A stretch of DNA of 64,000 nt from Monomorium pharaonis (GCF_013373865.1 NC_050470.1:17583244-17647243), one strand, 5' to 3'. Shown: positions 1 to 10,745, counted from the stretch's first letter. The notes: generated by a model not told the origin, from the sequence alone. Numbers and translations are program-made.

Positions 1-585
1 TCTCAAGGACCACGAAATAGTAACTTGAAAAATAATAATACGCGAGAAACGATCGAACCGCAAAGGAGAAAGAACTCCGATTCCGAGTCCAGCAGCGAAG
101 AAGAAAGAGAATTAACCGGAAAGAAAGATAAGTGCGCGCGGTCATATCAACTGGCGTCGGTAACTCGAGCCGCCCAGCGGAACTGCGACCTCGACTAAGT
201 TACACTTCCGATACAAGAAACGCGGTCGGGAGAAATTAACATGCTTTTTGATTCCGGCGCAACGATTTCGCTGATACGATTAAATAAACTAAAAGGGAAA
301 ACCAGAATTTCCCCGAAAAGAATCACCCTAGCAGGGGTGACTGGCCATCAATTGCATACGATTGGAAGTATGCAGGCACGTATTAAATTAGGTAAACAAG
401 AGATAAAGCACATCATGTATGTGGTGAAAGATGACTTTCCGATGGAATACGACGGGATACTAGGCCTCGATTTTATGAAGAAACATAAAGTAACCCGCGA
501 TTACGGCAAAGAGGAACTGCAAATTGCAAGTGGCACTTTCAAATTAAAGGCCATACGGAAAAATCACTCTGAAACCGCGCAGTGA
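1..585 (+). pseudogene. Gypsy (Mag-like) gag tail and aspartic protease, broken
   Basis: The frame is open from the window edge through an acidic, serine-rich gag tail, meets TAA at 196-198, then continues in the same frame into a retropepsin. In the 114-residue stretch starting at 241 the active site reads LFDSGATISLI (residues 2-12) and the second conserved motif GILGLDF is at residues 72-78. Retropepsins process Gag-Pol inside the particle. Gag and protease in one frame is usual for Mag-like Ty3/Gypsy elements. The gene stops at 583-585 and only the linker and the integrase tail follow, so RT, RNase H and the integrase core have been deleted. The protease call is firm, the lineage less so. 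Confidence 0.7.
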
Positions 586-601
586 GACCATCGTCCGAGC
601 T

Positions 602-1016
602 ATAACCAATCGAAATCAACCCAGGGTGATATAAGCTATAGAAACAGAGCCCGGAGTATACATCGGACGATGCATGGTCAAACCAAAAAATTTAACATGC
701 GCAATCAGCATGGTAAACACTACTGATAAGCCGGTGAAAATACGCACGCCGCACGTGATCATTGAAGACTATGATGAGAATGATCATCAAATATATGCGG
801 TTATAAAAAACGAAGGAAACAAAATTCAAAATCGGCGAAAAAGTACTATTATACGATGAAATGCTTCGACGCGGACGATCTAAAAAATTAGACGCACAGT
901 GGACTGAATCGTATACCGTAACCAAAAAACTTTTTGATGTAAATTATACAATAAAAAGAGGAAGAACGACAACTCGCGTACACGTGAATCGATTAAAAGC
1001 ATTCATAGAAGCGTAA
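602..1016 (+). pseudogene. Gypsy pol remnant: post-protease linker joined to integrase C-terminal tail
   Basis: Two pieces in different frames. The stretch 674-856 resembles the conserved linker between protease and RT in Gypsy elements (DKPVKI, HVIIEDYDEN). From 834 another frame reads through the last part of integrase to TAA at 1014-1016, with GEKVLLYDEML, then SYTVTKKLFDVNYTIK and VHVNRLKAF, the GPY/F-type tail that ends pol in Mag-like elements. The two pieces abut near 834, so about 2.5 kb of RT, RNase H and integrase core is missing. This is an internal deletion derivative of the same element as the protease upstream. Confidence 0.65.
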
Positions 1017-1538
1017 ATTAAAATTTTAAATACGTGTAAGTGCAATTACAGACAGTCAATTTAGCGCATACAAGCGAACGCACTTTTCAAGGTGCATACT
1101 TATGTCAATGTCATTGTATTGATTTGTAAAAAAAAATTTTTTTTTTAATAGCGCAATGTACGACAAAGCCTTAAACATATCGCGAAATATATGTATGTAT
1201 ATATAATAATGTACACCAAAAAAAATGTTTTTTTCTCCCTGAGAGGGAGGGATGTGGTAGCCCACAAATATAACTTCGTATTTTAGCCTATAACATAAGA
1301 TTGTAATTTTATGAATAGCGTTCGTCCACAGCGGATACAACAATACAATGTATCTATGTATGCATGTACGTATATAAAAAAGAAAAGATTTCTTTTTAGG
1401 GCTACAAATTATATAACATTATATTGCGCGAAAAAATTTCTACGCGAAAACATTATATTGAACACTTCGCGAAAAACTTATGCGTAAACCTTTGCGAAAA
1501 CTCAGCCTCCTCGTTTTCTTCTTAATAAGGGGGAGGGA
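1017..1538 (+). other. Element 3' untranslated region with polypurine tract
   Basis: No gene is visible. The segment links the pol stop to the 3' LTR. It ends in a purine-rich run (AAGGGGGAGGGA, 1527-1538) directly before the LTR, the expected plus-strand primer position. A similar run (GAGAGGGAGGGATG, about 1241-1254) is followed by unrelated sequence and may be an older or second tract. Confidence 0.5.
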
Positions 1539-2052
1539 TGTTGTGAGTGTGATGCACTCACACAAAAAATGTCTCAAGCGATATGAGGTGTCAAATGACA
1601 CCTCGCGCGCGGACATCGCCCGGCCTACATACCGGGCGTCGCACCGGGCAATGCACCCGATTGCTTAATAAACAACACCCAAAATCTCCTGATTTTTGGT
1701 GGAATCTGCATAGCTAGCAATTGCTGGCTAAGCAAGAACATTGACCAAAGGCCAGTGACCGGGAAGTACCCTCCCCGGTTATACACCAAAAATCGGTGTA
1801 TATAAACACCGAGGTACAGACAACGAGCGGGCTTTGCTACACATACAGCGGCGAACGTATGTTGCTGATCCTTTTATATTTGTCACGGGTATTAACGAAT
1901 TACGTCAGTGTAACTCAGTATAATCAAGATAGAAAATATATACACATTGTTATACGACAATCGGCTACAATCTTTCAAGAAATCTGACCCGAGGAGTATC
2001 GACGGACGATCCCAAATATCTGTGACCCTTTATCCACCAAAGAGCCACAACA
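1539..2052 (+). mobile_element. 3' LTR of the Gypsy element, family 1
   Basis: 514 bp bounded by the 7-bp inverted repeat TGTTGTG/CACAACA and preceded by a polypurine tract. A second, truncated copy lies at 37281-37752 on the minus strand; alignment of the two fixes the right boundary because similarity stops exactly after CACAACA. The LTR carries a TATA box and a mirror-like motif around it. No 5' LTR is in the window. Confidence 0.75.
1799..1806 (+). promoter_or_regulatory. TATA box in LTR family 1
   Basis: TATATAAA lies in a short inverted repeat (CGGTGTATATAAACACCG) and is conserved in the minus-strand copy, where GGTGTATATATACACC is read near 37512. It is the likely U3 promoter. Confidence 0.5.
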
Positions 2053-2211
2053 ATCTGATATACTCCTATACTGAATAATTGTGTCGTATTTATGAATCGT
2101 TTTTTGTTAACTTTTTAACAAATCACGAGCGACGGCTAAAATCTTTTAAAGGAGAGTGATTTTGACAACATATGTCAAGACCGAGGTCATCGGGCTCCCC
2201 TGATCAGTATA
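2053..2211 (-). repeat. Repeat end shared with 62994-63140
   Basis: The reverse complement matches 62994-63140 along its length: a GGGGAG start, a GACCT..CTTGA.ATATGTT block, TTTTAG.CGTCGCTCG, and the AT-rich tail TATTCAGTATAGGAGTA. It fills the gap between two LTRs, so the LTR of family 1 and the minus-strand Gypsy LTR probably both landed in an older copy of this repeat. Family unknown. Confidence 0.55.
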
Positions 2212-2310
2212 TGCGATAAATCCAATAAGGCCGGAATAGTCTTTTTGAATAATAAGTACTTTATTAGATATAAGTTTGTTTACACGCATAAGAATGATCC
2301 GGAGAGTTGC
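2212..2310 (-). mobile_element. 3' LTR fragment of minus-strand Gypsy element 1
   Basis: The 99 bp are nearly identical to 6938-7036, the inner end of that element's 5' LTR. The outer LTR end (TG at 2212, CA on the minus strand) is intact, but the rest is cut at 2310 by MITE sequence. The flanks (GTATA here, AACCA beyond 7447) do not match, so no target duplication is preserved. Confidence 0.65.
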
Positions 2311-2614
2311 TAATGTCTCAGGCAACCAGCTGACGTCGAAATGACATGAATATATACAACGTCAGTTTTTGACCCGTTCGACGTCAGTTTATGACGTCAA
2401 ATTGACGTAATGACGACGTGAGTTTGTCTCGTCAAAAATGACGTCAGGTTAATGACGTTTACTTACGTCATTTTTATGACTATCCCAGGTAGTAAAAGTC
2501 GCCGTTATTTTGACATTTTAGAAAATATTTCGGGTACATGTCCTATATATACAGTATACCTGCATTGTGAAAATATCAAAATAACATAATTATAATGTAA
2601 AAAAAATGTACGTT
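2311..2614 (+). repeat. GACGTCA-rich MITE fragment
   Basis: It starts CTCAGGCAACCAGC and is filled with GACGTCA/TGACGTC words in both orientations, then shares the CCCAGGTAGTAAAAGTCGCC segment and AT-rich tail with 2615-3036 and 9598-10142. It appears to be a 3'-incomplete copy of the same family interrupted by the next copy. Confidence 0.5.
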
Positions 2615-3036
2615 CCCAGGTAGCAAGGTGTCGTCTAATTGACGTCATTTTTTGGTCATTTTATGACGAAGCAGACGTCACTAATTGACGTCTTAATGAC
2701 ATTAAAATGACGGTTTAATGTCACAGACCGTTGACGTCACAATAAAAACGACATTTTAACGTCATTTTTATGACTATCCCAGGTAGTAAAAGTCGCCGTT
2801 ATTTTGACGTTTTAGAAAATATTTTGGGTATATGTTCTACATATGCAGTACTTGCATTGTGAAAATATTGAAATAACATAATTATAATCTAAAAAAAAAA
2901 TTTACGTTGTTTCTCAACAAGCATCGTTACCCACCACACCATGGTCACATCTGGGATTGCCTAATTTCCGCGGTCACCTATCCAATTTTGAACCGCCATC
3001 GACGTTGCTTGACTTCGAAGATCGTACGTAACCTAG
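2615..3036 (+). repeat. GACGTCA-rich MITE with a 5S rRNA-like end
   Basis: The left end is CCCAGGTAGCAAGGTGTCG. The body is dense in GACGTCA words. The right end reads GTAACCTAG, the degraded complement of CCCAGGTAGC. The same architecture recurs at 9598-10142. The last 125 bp derive from 5S rRNA. Confidence 0.6.
2908..3032 (-). ncRNA. 5S rRNA-derived segment (promoter half), not an intact gene
   Basis: On the minus strand this contains CGATC..CGAAGT.AAGCAACGTCG, then CGGTT, TTGGAT and GGTGACCGC in the order and at nearly the spacing of metazoan 5S rRNA from about nucleotide 40 to 100. That span holds the A box, intermediate element and C box of the type 1 Pol III promoter. The 5' third of 5S is absent and the 3' part is unrecognisable. 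A second copy is at 10012-10135. Confidence 0.6.
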
Positions 3037-3238
3037 CATGCACAATTGTCAATGTGACAAGTTTATTATTCCTTAATACATGCACTTATAATTTTATAAA
3101 CTCATGAAGGTTATTTGCTCTCTTGATGTTAACTTCGTTCCACGTTAAATTACAATGACAGCAAATTGTGGGCAAGTTCACAACATACATGCAGTGCATT
3201 AATTTGCCCGATATGCTTAATCTTGCTTGGCTATCTGT
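3036..3238 (-). repeat. CCCAGATAGCCAA-type MITE fragment
   Basis: Matches the reverse complement of 57630-57833, including the terminal AGATAGCCAAGC. Its end at 3238 breaks the integrase frame of the minus-strand Gypsy element between YRKPH and the lost remainder; the other end is lost under the 5S-bearing MITE. Confidence 0.6.
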
Positions 3239-3575
3239 GAGGCTTTCTGTAAGGAGCTAAATATTTATTGATTAGTGTCGTGCTTATCGACGCATTTTTC
3301 TTATCGGCTAACGCTCTTAATAAGCCTTGCTTAAAACAACCTACTGCATTTTCTGCTAGTCCATTCCTAGATGGATGGTATGGAGCCGACGTTTTATGCA
3401 TAATGCCATTATTCTTACAAAATGTAGCAAATTCTTTCGATACGGACTGTCTACCGTTATCAAAAAATATCATATGTGGAAGACGAAGCGAGCAAAACAT
3501 TCTCTTAACTTTTCAATAGTACCGTCCTCGCCATTTCAAATACCTCTGGTTATTTTGTAAAGGCATCTACTAAAA
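3239..3575 (-). pseudogene. Gypsy 1 integrase catalytic core, truncated by a MITE
   Basis: On the minus strand the DDE residues can be placed: the first Asp in HIDFAG (about 3615), the second in FFDNG and the Glu in GLAEN, within the open stretch 3239-3500. The core joins viral cDNA to the target in retroelements. Stops lie between the first Asp and FFDNG, so the frame is broken. The reading ends in YRKPH where a MITE boundary lies (3238); the C-terminal domain of this integrase is missing. Confidence 0.65.
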
Positions 3576-4457
3576 TTAAATACGTTTTAAAAGATCCCGC
3601 AAAATCAATATGAACTCTGTCAAATGGAAATTTGGTTCCTGAAATTTAGTTAGTGGTGACTTGTTTGGATTATTAGCCGCGGTTCTACACGCTTCGCAAT
3701 CTTTCACGTAATTCTCTATACCCTTATCAATCTTAGGCCACCAAAAATACTGCCTAGCTACCGCTTTCATTTTGGCCATACCTATATGAGCTCCATGTAT
3801 TTCTTCTAATAGTTCTTTTCGAAATTTACTTGGGATGGTAACTCTATATCCCCACATAAGAATATTATTTTCTATACTAATTTCGCTTGCTTTATTTGCA
3901 TAGGGTTTCATTTCTTCGGTAAATCTGTCAGGCCACCTATCTTTCGCATACAGATAAACTTTACTTAACAAATTATCCTTTCTAGATTCTTTCCTGATCT
4001 GTGCTGCATCTTTAGGTGTACGTTCCGCTGTAACAAAATGAAAATAATCTTCTACTTCTGCCTCCTTAATCTTATCCAGCCTTGGTAACCTTGATAAGCC
4101 GTCCGCTCCTCCGTTTATTTTACCTTTGATATGTTCAAATTTATATTGAAATCCACTTAAAAATAAGGCCCATCTTTGCAGTCTTCCTGCTGTCATTTGT
4201 GGAATACCTTTATGCTCTCCGAATAGCGCTATCAATGGCTTATGATCTGAACACAAAATAAATTCGTTACCCATCAAATATTGATAAAATTTGCTAGTCG
4301 CCCAATAAATAGCTAAAGCTTCTTTATGAATTACTGAATAATTCTTTTCTGCTTCATGGAGGATCCTTGATGCGAACGCAATAGGCTTTTCTGTACCATC
4401 TAGCAAAATATGTAATAAAACAGCTCTTACGCTTACCTTAGATGCATCACAAACCAA
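3576..4457 (-). pseudogene. Gypsy 1 RNase H and integrase zinc-binding domain
   Basis: An open stretch of 293 residues. RNase H comes first (CDAS, KPIAFASR, AEKNYSVIHKEALA, CSDHKPL, and the tail ADGLSRLP at about residues 115-125). It is followed by the integrase HHCC domain, HIGMAKMKAVARQYFWWP then CEAC. RNase H removes template RNA during reverse transcription. The domain order is that of Ty3/Gypsy pol. The first-strand Asp is kept as CDAS. Frames are broken on both sides: into the RT thumb at 4458-4541 and into the integrase core at 3575. Confidence 0.7.
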
Positions 4458-4541
4458 TTTTAACTTTCAATCTTTATTAAAATGCACTAGATTTCTATCT
4501 GACGCTAATTCTTCCTTTATACTTTTAAACGCTTTTTCGCA

Positions 4542-4858
4542 CTATCGCGTCCATTTAAAATGTTTACTGCGTTGTAATTTGTACAATGGTGATAATATTT
4601 CTGTTAATTTAGGTATAAATGTACTGTAGTAATTGACCGTATCAACAAAAGCTTTGACTTCAGACGCGTTTTTGGGCCTAGGTGCTTCTATCATGGCTGC
4701 TACTTTTTCTGGATCTTTATGCAATCCTTCCTTATTAATAATATGCTCTAAATACTTAATTTCTGGTTAGAAAAATAGACTTTTTCAAATTTACTTTAAA
4801 ACCCGCTTCCGATAATCGTTTAAAAACTTCTTTTAAATTCTTTAAATGCTCTTCAGTG
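4542..4858 (-). pseudogene. Gypsy 1 RT thumb/connection segment
   Basis: Reads EAPRPKNASEVKAFVDTVNYY and IPKLTEILSPLYKL, the connection segment between RT and RNase H (the usual form is FLGLVNYY..FIP). The preceding 4725-4858 carries the hydrophobic RT-thumb coding in another frame. Two frame breaks and no start of its own. Confidence 0.6.
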
Positions 4859-5756
4859 TTAGCACCTTACAATGTCATCTATGAAATTAATTACATTTTT
4901 AATTCCTTGTAATACTTTTTCTATTGTTTTTTGGAAAATTGCACATGCTGATTTGGTTCCAAAAGGCAATCTGTTAAGCAAGTAAATACCTTTATGCGTA
5001 CTCCAAGCTAATAATTTACTTGTTTCTTCGGTAACCTCTAATTGATTATATGCCGCCGTTAAGTCTAATTTTGTAAATAATTCTCCGCCACTTAATGCTG
5101 CAAATAACTCTTTGATACGCGGTAATGGATGTTTTACATCTACTAAAAATTTATTAACCGTTATAATCCGCACAAATTCTTAGATTACCATCCTTTTTCA
5201 TAACTGGAACTAACGGTATGCCCCAAACATTGTCTGTCAACTCTATTATTCCCTTCTTTTCTAAATCTTCTAATTGCTTACTAACTTTTTCTTTAAATGC
5301 AAGAGATATTAGTCTCGGCTTAATAAAAATAGAATTAACATCTTGAATCGTTTTTAAACTTATTTTTTCATATCTGTATTTACCCAACTCATTATCAAAT
5401 AAACTCTTATATTTTTGCAACAACATTTCTAAATTATCCTCATACCTAATTGAATTTAAAGATGCAATTTTAATTTTTAACATTCTCAATAAATCTTGGC
5501 CCATTAACATTCTATTTCCTTCTTCTACAATTAAATAGACTTTAACTGCCATTTTTTGGTACTGTACTGAAACTGATATTTGACCTACAGGCATTAAAAT
5601 ATTTCCGTTATACATCCTTAATCTTACTCGGGTACTTTCCAATTTACAATGACCAAATTTCTCTTGATAAATTTTCATTGGAATTACCGATTTACCTGCT
5701 CCTGTATCTAATTCCATACTAATGGGTTGGCCTTCTATATTAACTTTAATTAACAA
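4859..5756 (-). pseudogene. Gypsy 1 protease and reverse transcriptase
   Basis: Two overlapping open stretches. The first (5756 to 5154, 200 residues) starts with a retropepsin having ELDTGAGKS (Asp17) and MGQDLL, then runs into the RT fingers (KKDGNLRICADYNG). The second (5173 to 4859) continues with DLTAAYNQLEV, LPFGTKSACAIFQ and the catalytic box FIDDI, a variant of YxDD that keeps both aspartates. The domain order protease-RT in one polyprotein is that of Ty3/Gypsy. A one-base shift near 5160 separates the pieces, so the gene is inactive. Confidence 0.7.
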
Positions 5757-6845
5757 TGTTCTTCGCTGGCTAGGGTGTTACTAAAATTATATATATCAAC
5801 TACTTCTGTATCTTTGATCTTTCTTGACTCTAAATAGTTTGTACTAGCTACTGTGCCTTTTTTACTTTTACAAATTTTAGCTAAATGCCCTTCTTTGCTA
5901 CAGATCCTACATTTATAAGTTTTATACTTGCACTTTGCAAATACATGCTTTGTGCCACCGCAATGAATACATTTTGGCTCGTCCTTCTGCTGATTTGTTT
6001 CTTTCTTCTTTCCCTGGACTGCTCCTTTGAATTGAGTCGACTTTGTCTTCCCCGACTTAACGTTATGTCTACTACACTGCTGTGCGATGATGAAGTTAGT
6101 GCTGCCTCCTTTTTCCTTGCTATCTCTAGAATTGACTGTAGAGTTGCTGTGTGCTCTTCCTCGCATACCTTGTCCAATATTGGGCCCTTTCTCAGTCCAG
6201 TTACAAATTTGTCCTTAATGCAGTTATCCAACTGTGTACCGAACTTGCAATTGCTGGCTTTACTTTTGATTCTAGCAAACCATTCATTAACGGATTCCTT
6301 TTCTGTTTGTCTTATCTCATAAAATACAATTCTCTCCTTGAATACAGATGCAAACTGCCTTTTTAAAATATTGCATAATTTTTCGTATGATTTGGCTTCA
6401 GGCAATATTGAATCACAGAGGTCTTTAAGAATTTTATATGCCTCTTGCCCAATTAAGGTAATAACACTGCTACCTTGCGCTCTTTTGAAACTTGATTTGC
6501 TACAAAGTACTGTCCCAGCCGTTCTTGATAGAGATTCCAATCTTCACCGATACAAAACTCAGACAGAGCTCCGATCGTAGAAAAGAAATTAATATTCGTT
6601 CCAGTCTGTTCTATTTCCATCTGTGGTGCTAGGGGCTGTACCTGTTGTAATTGCTGCTGCACCGCGTTTTGCTGTTGCAGTAACTGTCTTTGCCATTCAA
6701 CCAGTTGCATTTGCTCTTGCTGCAATTTAGCCTTTAACTGTTCCTGCTCCTTGCGTCTTTGATCTAGAATTTGCTGCTGTTCGAGCCATTGTTTTTGAGC
6801 TTTTTTGAATTGCAGTTTATCCTGATCTTTGTCGTCTCCCGGCAT
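5750..6845 (-). pseudogene. Gypsy 1 gag with two CCHC zinc knuckles
   Basis: Three overlapping frames make one gag. The N-terminal part from ATG at 6843-6845 is a Gln-rich coiled coil (residues 15-75) followed by FFSTIGALSEF and GEDWNLYQERLGQYF, a motif of Mag-like gag. A shift near 6460 leads to the capsid part (QEAYKILKDLCDS, SVNEWFARIK). A second shift near 6050 leads to two CX2CX4HX4C knuckles, CIHCGGTKHVFAKC and CRICSKEGHLAKIC, which bind genomic RNA. Gag overlaps the protease frame by a few bases, as in frameshifted gag-pol. Decayed by at least two indels. Confidence 0.7.
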
Positions 6846-6919
6846 TCTTAACCTCTTCGTTACTACCGCCTTGGTTGTAACGATTGTACACGGCTAATTA
6901 CTATTAACCTTATTATCGT

Positions 6920-6937
6920 TGTTATCCTCGTCGCCAA
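6920..6937 (-). promoter_or_regulatory. Primer-binding site of Gypsy 1
   Basis: Immediately inside the 5' LTR the minus strand reads TTGGCGACGAGGATAAC. The TGGCGAC form is typical for a tRNA-primed LTR element; the exact tRNA was not identified. Confidence 0.45.
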
Positions 6938-7447
6938 TGCGATAAATCCAATAAAGCCAGAATAGTCTTTTTGAATAATGAGTATTTTATTAGATATAAG
7001 TTTGTTTACACACATAAGAGTGATCCGGAGAGTTGCTAATGTACGTACGAAGTGTGTACGCGCGCTCAGCAAGGGACCGCCTTTGAGTATATATAGAGGA
7101 GGAATTGCTTTGTTTCATGTATACCGAAAGTGTGTCCAAGATCTGTGCGAGAGAGAAAGGTATATCATGATACTTGCTTTCTCTGCGCATGCGTCAATAT
7201 CATTACCTGCACCGCAATTTCAACACTTTTTGTGCACTTTTGTACTGTTCTGTACTTAATGTACGAATTGTATGTGTGTGAAAACATACACAATGCCAGC
7301 TATTGTAACTTATAGCGTCCATACATTTGAGCATGCGCAGAGAAGACAAGTATCATGATATACCTTTCTCTCTCGCACAGATCTTGGACTCACTTTCAAT
7401 GCTGGCATTCCTCCTCCATGTATATATACTCAAAGGGGACCGCCACA
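6938..7447 (-). mobile_element. 5' LTR of minus-strand Gypsy 1, containing a large palindrome
   Basis: 510 bp. On the minus strand it starts TGTGGCGGTCCCC (7447) and ends ATTTATCGCA (6938), adjoining the primer-binding site. The inner 99 bp recur in the 3' LTR at 2212-2310. Most of the LTR (7072-7447) is an inverted repeat: the same TATA-containing segment, GAGTATATATA, and the block AGATCTGTGCGAGAGAGAAAGG occur at both ends in opposite orientation. Confidence 0.65.
7072..7447. repeat. Inverted repeat within the Gypsy 1 LTR
   Basis: The left arm (about 7072-7195) and right arm (about 7330-7447) pair over most of their length, including GGACCGCCTTTGAG / CTCAAAGGGGACCGCC and ATCATGATAC / GTATCATGAT. 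The loop is about 130 bp. Each arm carries TATATATA, so the LTR has mirrored promoter-like sequences. Confidence 0.65.
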
Positions 7448-9540
7448 AACCAGGGAAAACGCTCGCGCCACTGCTCTCAACAATGTAACTAGCGCCTGTG
7501 ATATAATATATCACAGTATATTTACCAAGGATTCTTGTGATGTTCCTACAATCTTTTCTTTTATTTCAAGCATTTATTTGGCCATGAAATTATAAATAAT
7601 ATTATATAATTAAAATTGTTAAGAAAAAATTATTTCAGAATAACAAGAGTGACAAAATCATTCGCAAGATAATTTTGTTACGTTCTGGATTTAGGGATGT
7701 CTTCTATTTTGAATCAACGTATTTAAACGCTTTACCCGGGAACGGAGACGGCTTGGTTGCACGTTTAAGATGGTCTGACGGGAGGAAAAATGGGATAGTG
7801 CAAAGTCACTGGGAATACGATGTCAAAGAGGTGGCGAATCTACGCGGATTACCTTTGGGAATGGTTTTGTATTCGGGAAATGTGAGATTGTATTTTATTG
7901 CTTTAATGATGTACGCACGTTCGGATGTTACAGTTGGCTGGTTACGATTTAATCGTGTCAATTGTTGGAAATAAGGGGAAGGATCTTGGTTTAGTTTATA
8001 AGCTCATTTAATTCGAAACTTTAACTTCTTCTCTCGCTGACGTCGTCCGCCTTTTATGGGCATTAGAAAATTATAAACGTATTTCGAAAAATTCCTGTCG
8101 AGATGGGGGCTACATCATTGTCAGCGACAGTCGAGCAACTCTTTGGATACAACCGTTACGTTATATTGCAGAGTTAACTCATACAGTAGAGGATCTAAAT
8201 TTCAGTCAGAGTACTTTTATATTTCGTATATTTCAAATCATAGAGAAGAAGGAAAAAAATACAAGTAAAAGGTAATTCTGAATCGTAAAGGAAAGAGAAA
8301 AAAAAGGAAGTGGGAATATGGTCCTTACGTTCGCAGAAACACCGTTTCAACTTGGAAATTAGAGAATGATCGAGCACTGACTCGACTACTGTGGCTGAGG
8401 CTATTACTATTACTGCTGCTGGTCGACTATTACTGGAACTATAACTATCTACTGCTGACTTTGGCAGCTCTATTTATATTTTTCTACCAAGTGAGGTAGG
8501 TAGTGTCCCTTCAAGACCAACTAAAGTTTCTTAAAATTTAAAGGACCAATACTCGCACTTGTTATGTCAGATTAGATGGGCAGAGCTCCGCGTAAGCTCC
8601 TACTTCCGACTTTATGAAATTTTAGTTAAAATTTTAAAATTCTTGAATATATACTTTGCAATAAAAATTTGCTTAATTTAGTTAGTCTATGTTTATCCTT
8701 ATAAGAGATGAATTTGTTGCGTTTCTGAATCGTTGTTCTATCCTAATTAGATCTCGAGTTATAAACGAATATATAAAAATTTAATAAAATTTGTCTTCAA
8801 CTTATTTAAAAGGATATTTAACTCCGGAATTAGAAAGGTTTCGGTCTTACTGTTTAATTGTTGCAAATACTGTATTAGTTTTACAAAAGGGCTTTCTTTT
8901 AAAAGCAATTTGATTTTTCTTTGTTCGCGAATGCTCGAAATAATTAAGTCATAGATAGTTTGTTATCTTAAGTACAGTCGCCTGGAGCGACTTAAGGACT
9001 TTAGACATCTGTGTTTATCGCGTAGCAATGCATGATCTGTGGAACGATTAAGATAAATATTTTGAATAAGCCTTTTAAAACGGATGGAAAATATCTAATG
9101 TGGAGAAGTTTATTGGGATGTAACAATTTATTAAACAAGTTATTAAAAAATTTAAGTATTATGTACTAATTCAGTTAGAAAATCTATCTTATTTTTTGTT
9201 TTATTACATGATTTCTTAATATTTCAACATTTGGTGCTGCAACTTTTTAAAAAATTAATGTTTTAATAAATAAAGTTATCTGTCGTAGACAGTTACAGAG
9301 AACGATTTTTATGAATGAATTACAAAATATTTTTGAAATAATTCAATTAAGAATTATCAACAGATAACGTTTATTCCATTTAAAAGAATTTATAGGACTC
9401 CGAATTTACAAAAATATTAAATCTATTTGTAAACAAAAAGATTATAGGTTTTATATGTAACCATTTACAACTTCCGATCTTTTGACGAGAATTTGATTCT
9501 TTATTGAAATTTTATGTCAGGAGATGCTTCCGACAAAAAA
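7448..9540. other. Unassigned DNA
   Basis: No recognised gene or element over about 2.1 kb. One open stretch of 99 codons on the plus strand (7675-7974) has ordinary composition but matches nothing I know and has no evident initiation context. The remainder is AT-rich with short homopolymers. Confidence 0.3.
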
Positions 9541-9597
9541 ATATGATTCTTAATAAAAAAAAGTTTCTTTTGTATTAAGAATCATATCCCAGGTAGC
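9541..9597. repeat. Short hairpin
   Basis: ATATGATTCTTAATA is mirrored by TATTAAGAATCATAT across an A-rich loop. It ends exactly where the CCCAGGTAGC element begins. Confidence 0.45.
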
Positions 9598-10142
9598 AAG
9601 GTGTCGTCTAATTGACGGCATTTTTTGGTCATTTTATGACGAACCGGACGTCATAATGTCGAGATAAAATGACGTCTAAATGTCGTAAAACTGACGTACA
9701 TTTGTCTCATCTTAACGACGTCGTATTGACGTCAAAAATACGTCATTATTTTCATATTATTGACGTCATTTTCAAGAAGCTAGTATCGTACATTTGACGG
9801 TATTTTATTGTTATTTTTATGACAAAACATAGGTTTTTAGATTACATTTAATAAAGACGACATTTTAACGTCATTTTTATGACTATCCCAGGTAGTAAAA
9901 GCCGTTATTTTGACGTTTTAGAAAATATTTCGGGTACATGTCCTATATATGCAGTACTTGCATTATGAAAATATCGAAATAACATAATTATAATGTAAAA
10001 AAAAAATTGACTTGTTTCTCAACAAGCATCGTGACCCACCACACCATAGTCGCATTTGGAATTGCCTAACTTCCGCGGTCACCACGCCAACTCTGAACCG
10101 CCGTCGACGTTGCTTGACTTCGAAGATCGTACGCTACCTAGC
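9598..10142 (+). repeat. GACGTCA-rich MITE with 5S-like end, copy 2
   Basis: Begins CCCAGGTAGCAAGGTGTCG and ends ACGCTACCTAG. It shares the body, the internal CCCAGGTAGTAAAAG junction, the AT-rich stretch and the 5S-derived tail with 2615-3036, but keeps a longer left half. Confidence 0.65.
10012..10135 (-). ncRNA. 5S rRNA-derived segment, copy 2, not an intact gene
   Basis: On the minus strand CGATCTTCGAAGTCAAGC, AACGTCG, GGCGGTT and GGTGACCGCGGAAGTTAGG follow 5S rRNA from about nucleotide 40. It differs from the copy at 2908-3032 by scattered substitutions, as expected for two copies of an old family. Confidence 0.6.
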
Positions 10143-10372
10143 ACTTTGTGATGATCCATGAACACTTAATGCTCATGAATACATATTTGTTATAGATCAG
10201 TTTAATAGATGCGAGAAACATGAAACTTGTAGTTAACTAATCTTTTTATAAATAAATATAAATTTACAGGTTTTTTCCTGACTTTTACATATGCGAAATA
10301 ACATGTGGAATAACTTATAAAAATATGTTTTTGCTCTGTTCTCTTGATAAAGCTAAATTATACCTCAGATAA
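10143..10372. other. Unassigned AT-rich DNA
   Basis: Nothing recognised between two MITEs. Confidence 0.3.
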
Positions 10373-10745
10373 AACGCAATATTTATAAAATATTTATAAA
10401 ATATTTATAATATATATTTAAATATGTTATAAATATTTATCCAAATATTTTATAAATATTTTTGTGGTCTTAGATTTGACAAATCATAAAGATTTATCAT
10501 AAATATTATAAAAATATTTATGAAATATTTATAAATATTTACAAAATATTACTTATACAAATCTTTATCTTTTATTTACCATAAATATTATATAAAATAT
10601 TTAGTCTATATTTTAATATGTTGAATAAAGATTTTTTTTTTCGTATATATAAAATATGTGTAAAATATTTATATAATATTTTGAAAAAATAAATATTAAT
10701 AAATATTTTAATAATATTTATCATAAATATTATGTGCTGCCTGGG
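10373..10745. repeat. ATAAATATTTATAA-type MITE
   Basis: The ends are CCTCAGATAAAACGCAATATT and ATAATATTTATGA-like sequence closing with GTGCTGCCTGGG, so degenerate CCCAGNNANCAC termini. The interior is a dense series of ATAAATATTTATAA palindromes. Related copies are at 33989-34346 and 36264-36605. Confidence 0.55.

Noticed and set aside
2908..3032. A functional 5S rRNA gene
   Set aside because: The first third of 5S is absent, substitutions are many, and the segment is the end of a repeat family.
7675..7974. Host gene of 99 codons
   Set aside because: No similarity I recognise, no exon signals or promoter seen around it; kept only as unassigned DNA.
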